A stretch of 9,842 bases of DNA from Spartobacteria bacterium. GTDB taxonomy: Bacteria; Verrucomicrobiota; Verrucomicrobiia; Chthoniobacterales; UBA6821. The stretch spans positions 1 through 9,842 of the forward strand of contig CANIBV010000058.1 of assembly GCA_947466005.1 (NCBI GenBank), in the 5' to 3' direction. The number at the start of each line of letters is the position of its first letter. Positions within the stretch are counted from its first letter, which is position 1. The notes under the pieces are model-generated. The model did no database searches, was not told the origin of the DNA, and saw only the letters and a program-made list of their open reading frames with translations. This document shows positions 8,135 through 9,842 of the stretch, piece by piece. Made by a program: the position numbers and the translations under genes.

Positions 8135-9277
8135 CTACACGGGGAACCGGACGGGTGAGAGAAAAAAACCGGCTTCGCCGCGAACCCAGACCCCGTAGAG
8201 ATGGAGTATCTCCGGCCCGGCGGCCACCCAGAGGAGGGCGCCCAGAGCAAGGTAGGGGCCGAAGGGGATCCGGCCTCCCGATCGACCCCGTGTCGCCGCC
8301 ATTATTGCAAGGCCGATCACGGCGCCGATCATCGATCCGGAAAAGAGGGAGAAGAGTGCCCCCTTCCATCCGAGGAAGGCCCCGATGCAGGCGAGAAACT
8401 TCACATCGCCGAATCCCATGGCCTCCCGTGGCAGGACCACCTCGCTCACCTCTGCCCGGACCGGCATGGCATCTTCCAGGTCACCGATCGTCCACTCCCT
8501 CGCACCATAGCTGAGGCCGGCACATCCGATCGTGAGGGTGCCTGACTCCAACCGCTCCCCATCGATTTCGAGCCACGCGCAGGAGGCCTCCACGCGGTCG
8601 CTCTCCCGATAGAAAAACTCAGCGAGAGGCATACTCTCCTCTCCCAACTTGAGGGACGGATCGGAATCGCTGCCCGTGATCTCAAATGCCATACTCTCCT
8701 TGGGCCGGATCCGGCGCCGTCCGAAGGCTAACTTACCCAGTTCCACCACTCCCCAGAGCAGAAAGTAGCCGACCGCAGCCCCCAGCGCTGAAAGAAGGAG
8801 TCCCTCCCACCAGGACGAGGCTCCCAGAAGTTGAGGAATCAGCGTGGCGCAGAGAAAACCCACGGCAGTCCCCCCTATGGTGATCTCGTCCGGAATGATC
8901 AGGTGGTCGAAATCAATGAAGGTCGCCCCCACCAGCAGGGAGAGGAGTATCCAGAGGATGGGGGCCAACGGCAGACCGAATCGCCCCCAGGCCAGCAGGT
9001 AGAGGCCGGCCGTGAGCAGTTCAACCAGCGGGTATCGGATCGCGATCGGCATGGCGCAACCGGAGCAGCGACCCCGGAGCAGAATCCAGCTGGCGACCGG
9101 GAGATTCTCATGCCAGGGGATCGTCTTTTCGCATCCGGGGCAGAACGAGCGCCGGGGATTGAGCAGCGAGATTCCGCGCGGCAGGCGGTGGATCACCGCA
9201 TTCAGGAAGGAGCCGGTGATCAGTCCCAGCAGGCCGACTGCTATCCAGGAGAAAAAGGCGGCGGGCGGGTTGATCAA
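8135..9277 (-). CDS. pilD: Type IV prepilin peptidase (A24 family) with large cytoplasmic insertion
   Basis: This inner-membrane aspartyl protease cleaves, and often N-methylates, type IV pilins and type II secretion pseudopilins. The N-terminal half holds GSFLNAVIHRLPRG (22-35) after the first membrane helix, then a zinc-type loop with C46/C49 and C71/C74. The catalytic aspartates are in FIDFDHLIIPDE (D122, or less likely D124) and MGFGDVKFLACIGAFLGWKG (D291). They are about 169 residues apart, against 64 in TcpJ (D125, D189). The excess is a polar insertion at about 186-285, between the helix ending near 181 and GFGD, expected on the cytoplasmic side. An 11-bp direct repeat (8630-8640, 8690-8700), exactly 60 bp apart, encodes two ESM motifs within it. 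The chosen start is a TTG at 9277; no ATG or GTG lies nearby in frame upstream, and no Shine-Dalgarno sequence is seen. The length of 380 is long for the family. Confidence 0.93.
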   Translation of the reverse strand: MINPPAAFFSWIAVGLLGLITGSFLNAVIHRLPRGISLLNPRRSFCPGCEKTIPWHENLPVASWILLRGRCSGCAMPIAIRYPLVELLTAGLYLLAWGRFGLPLAPILWILLSLLVGATFIDFDHLIIPDEITIGGTAVGFLCATLIPQLLGASSWWEGLLLSALGAAVGYFLLWGVVELGKLAFGRRRIRPKESMAFEITGSDSDPSLKLGEESMPLAEFFYRESDRVEASCAWLEIDGERLESGTLTIGCAGLSYGAREWTIGDLEDAMPVRAEVSEVVLPREAMGFGDVKFLACIGAFLGWKGALFSLFSGSMIGAVIGLAIMAATRGRSGGRIPFGPYLALGALLWVAAGPEILHLYGVWVRGEAGFFLSPVRFPV

Positions 9278-9321
9278 GGGTGGTAAGGAACGGGTCTTCG
9301 GGGCGATATGGTGGAGTACGC

Positions 9322-9842
9322 CTACTTCCTTGGAAGGCGTTCCTCGACGATCTCGCAGAGGACATGAAGAAGAAACTGCTGCGCCTCTTGGATCCGAGCC
9401 GTCTCGACGCCCGGGACAATCAGCTCGATGTCAGCGGCACCCTTGGTGAATCCCCCGCCTTTGCCAAGGAAGGCAATGGTCTTCACCCCATGGCGGCGGG
9501 CTTCCTCCAGGGCAGCAAGGATATTGCGCGATTTGCCGCTTGTCGTGATCACGATGAGGACATCGCCGGGTTTTCCAAAGGCGGCCACCTGCCTCGCAAA
9601 GACCTCGGTGAATTCATAGTCGTTGCCAATCGCGGTCAGGAGCCCTGCATCGACCGTGAAGGCCATGGCGGGATAGGGGCGCCGGTCCTCCTTGAAACGG
9701 CAGGTGAATTCGGTCGCCAGGTGAGCGCTGTCACTGGCGCTTCCACCGTTGCCGCAGAACATCAGCTTATTTCCAGCCAGTAAGGCATCTCCGGCAAGGG
9801 CGGCGGCCTGTTCCAAATCGGCCTGGAGAGGAGGCAGGGCGA
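9322..9842 (-). CDS. gmhA: GmhA-like sedoheptulose-7-phosphate isomerase, SIS domain (5' end outside window)
   Basis: This predicted cytoplasmic isomerase converts sedoheptulose 7-phosphate to D-glycero-D-manno-heptose 7-phosphate, the first step toward heptose for LPS core or S-layer glycans. The frame is open to the right edge. The TTG at 9816 is not a credible start because GmhA normally has a longer first helix, so the gene begins outside the window. Counting from 9816, the SIS core shows FCGNGGSASDSAHLATEF (20-37) with the catalytic Glu (E. coli E65) kept, TAIGNDYEFTEVF, and ITTSGKSRNIL for phosphate binding. Near the end is ETARIQEAQQFLLHVLCEIVE. The catalytic Gln and His (E. coli Q172, H180) are both present; only the other His of that helix is replaced by Gln. 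A related SIS enzyme such as DiaA, which lacks the catalytic residues, is less likely. The pilD start follows after 44 nt. Confidence 0.9.
   Translation of the reverse strand, partial: ALPPLQADLEQAAALAGDALLAGNKLMFCGNGGSASDSAHLATEFTCRFKEDRRPYPAMAFTVDAGLLTAIGNDYEFTEVFARQVAAFGKPGDVLIVITTSGKSRNILAALEEARRHGVKTIAFLGKGGGFTKGAADIELIVPGVETARIQEAQQFLLHVLCEIVEERLPRK

Noticed and set aside
9814..9816. TTG at 9816 as the gmhA start
   Set aside because: The frame continues to the right edge, and GmhA proteins carry a longer N-terminal helix before the GNGGSA loop, so the gene is cut by the window.

Overview
The window is gene-dense, high-GC bacterial DNA with nine genes and no visible rRNA, tRNA, CRISPR array or transposase. 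Eight genes lie on the minus strand; only the phosphofructokinase at the left edge is on the plus strand. The organism is not named by any marker. Three features point loosely to a Gram-negative bacterium of the Verrucomicrobia/PVC type: a plant-type phosphofructokinase, starts that almost all lack Shine-Dalgarno sequences, and a GmhA-like sugar isomerase near an MsbA-like ABC exporter. This placement is inference.

Layout, left to right: (1) 3-1139 (+), the 3' part of a plant-type 6-phosphofructokinase that enters from outside the window. (2) 1140-1461, a convergent intergenic region holding a palindromic element of about 134 bp. Its arms are 21 bp with one mismatch, and the loop contains two smaller hairpins. 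(3) 1462-3891 (-), an arsenic-resistance operon read right to left as arsR, a DUF6428-like gene with a Cys-rich tail, arsC (thioredoxin type), and acr3 (arsenite efflux). A promoter overlapping a near-perfect 16-bp palindrome sits directly in front of arsR. (4) 3957-9842 (-), a compact run read right to left as gmhA-like (5' end outside the window), pilD (prepilin peptidase with a ~100-residue insertion), an MsbA-like ABC exporter, purH and pdxJ. Gaps are 44, 12, 19 and 10 nt, so these are probably co-transcribed.

The ars genes form a complete detoxification pathway. ArsR senses the metalloid and derepresses the operon, ArsC reduces arsenate to arsenite, and Acr3 exports arsenite. The DUF6428-like protein has no assigned role, but its cysteines suggest a thiol or metalloid function. 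The right-hand run mixes envelope functions (sedoheptulose-phosphate isomerisation, lipid or polysaccharide export, prepilin processing) with purine and vitamin B6 synthesis. It looks like a housekeeping operon rather than a dedicated pathway.

No clearly new system is evident. The points most worth checking are the palindromic intergenic element, the inserted domain of the prepilin peptidase, the relocated cysteine set of ArsR with its operator at a near-leaderless start, and the Cys-tailed DUF6428-like protein.
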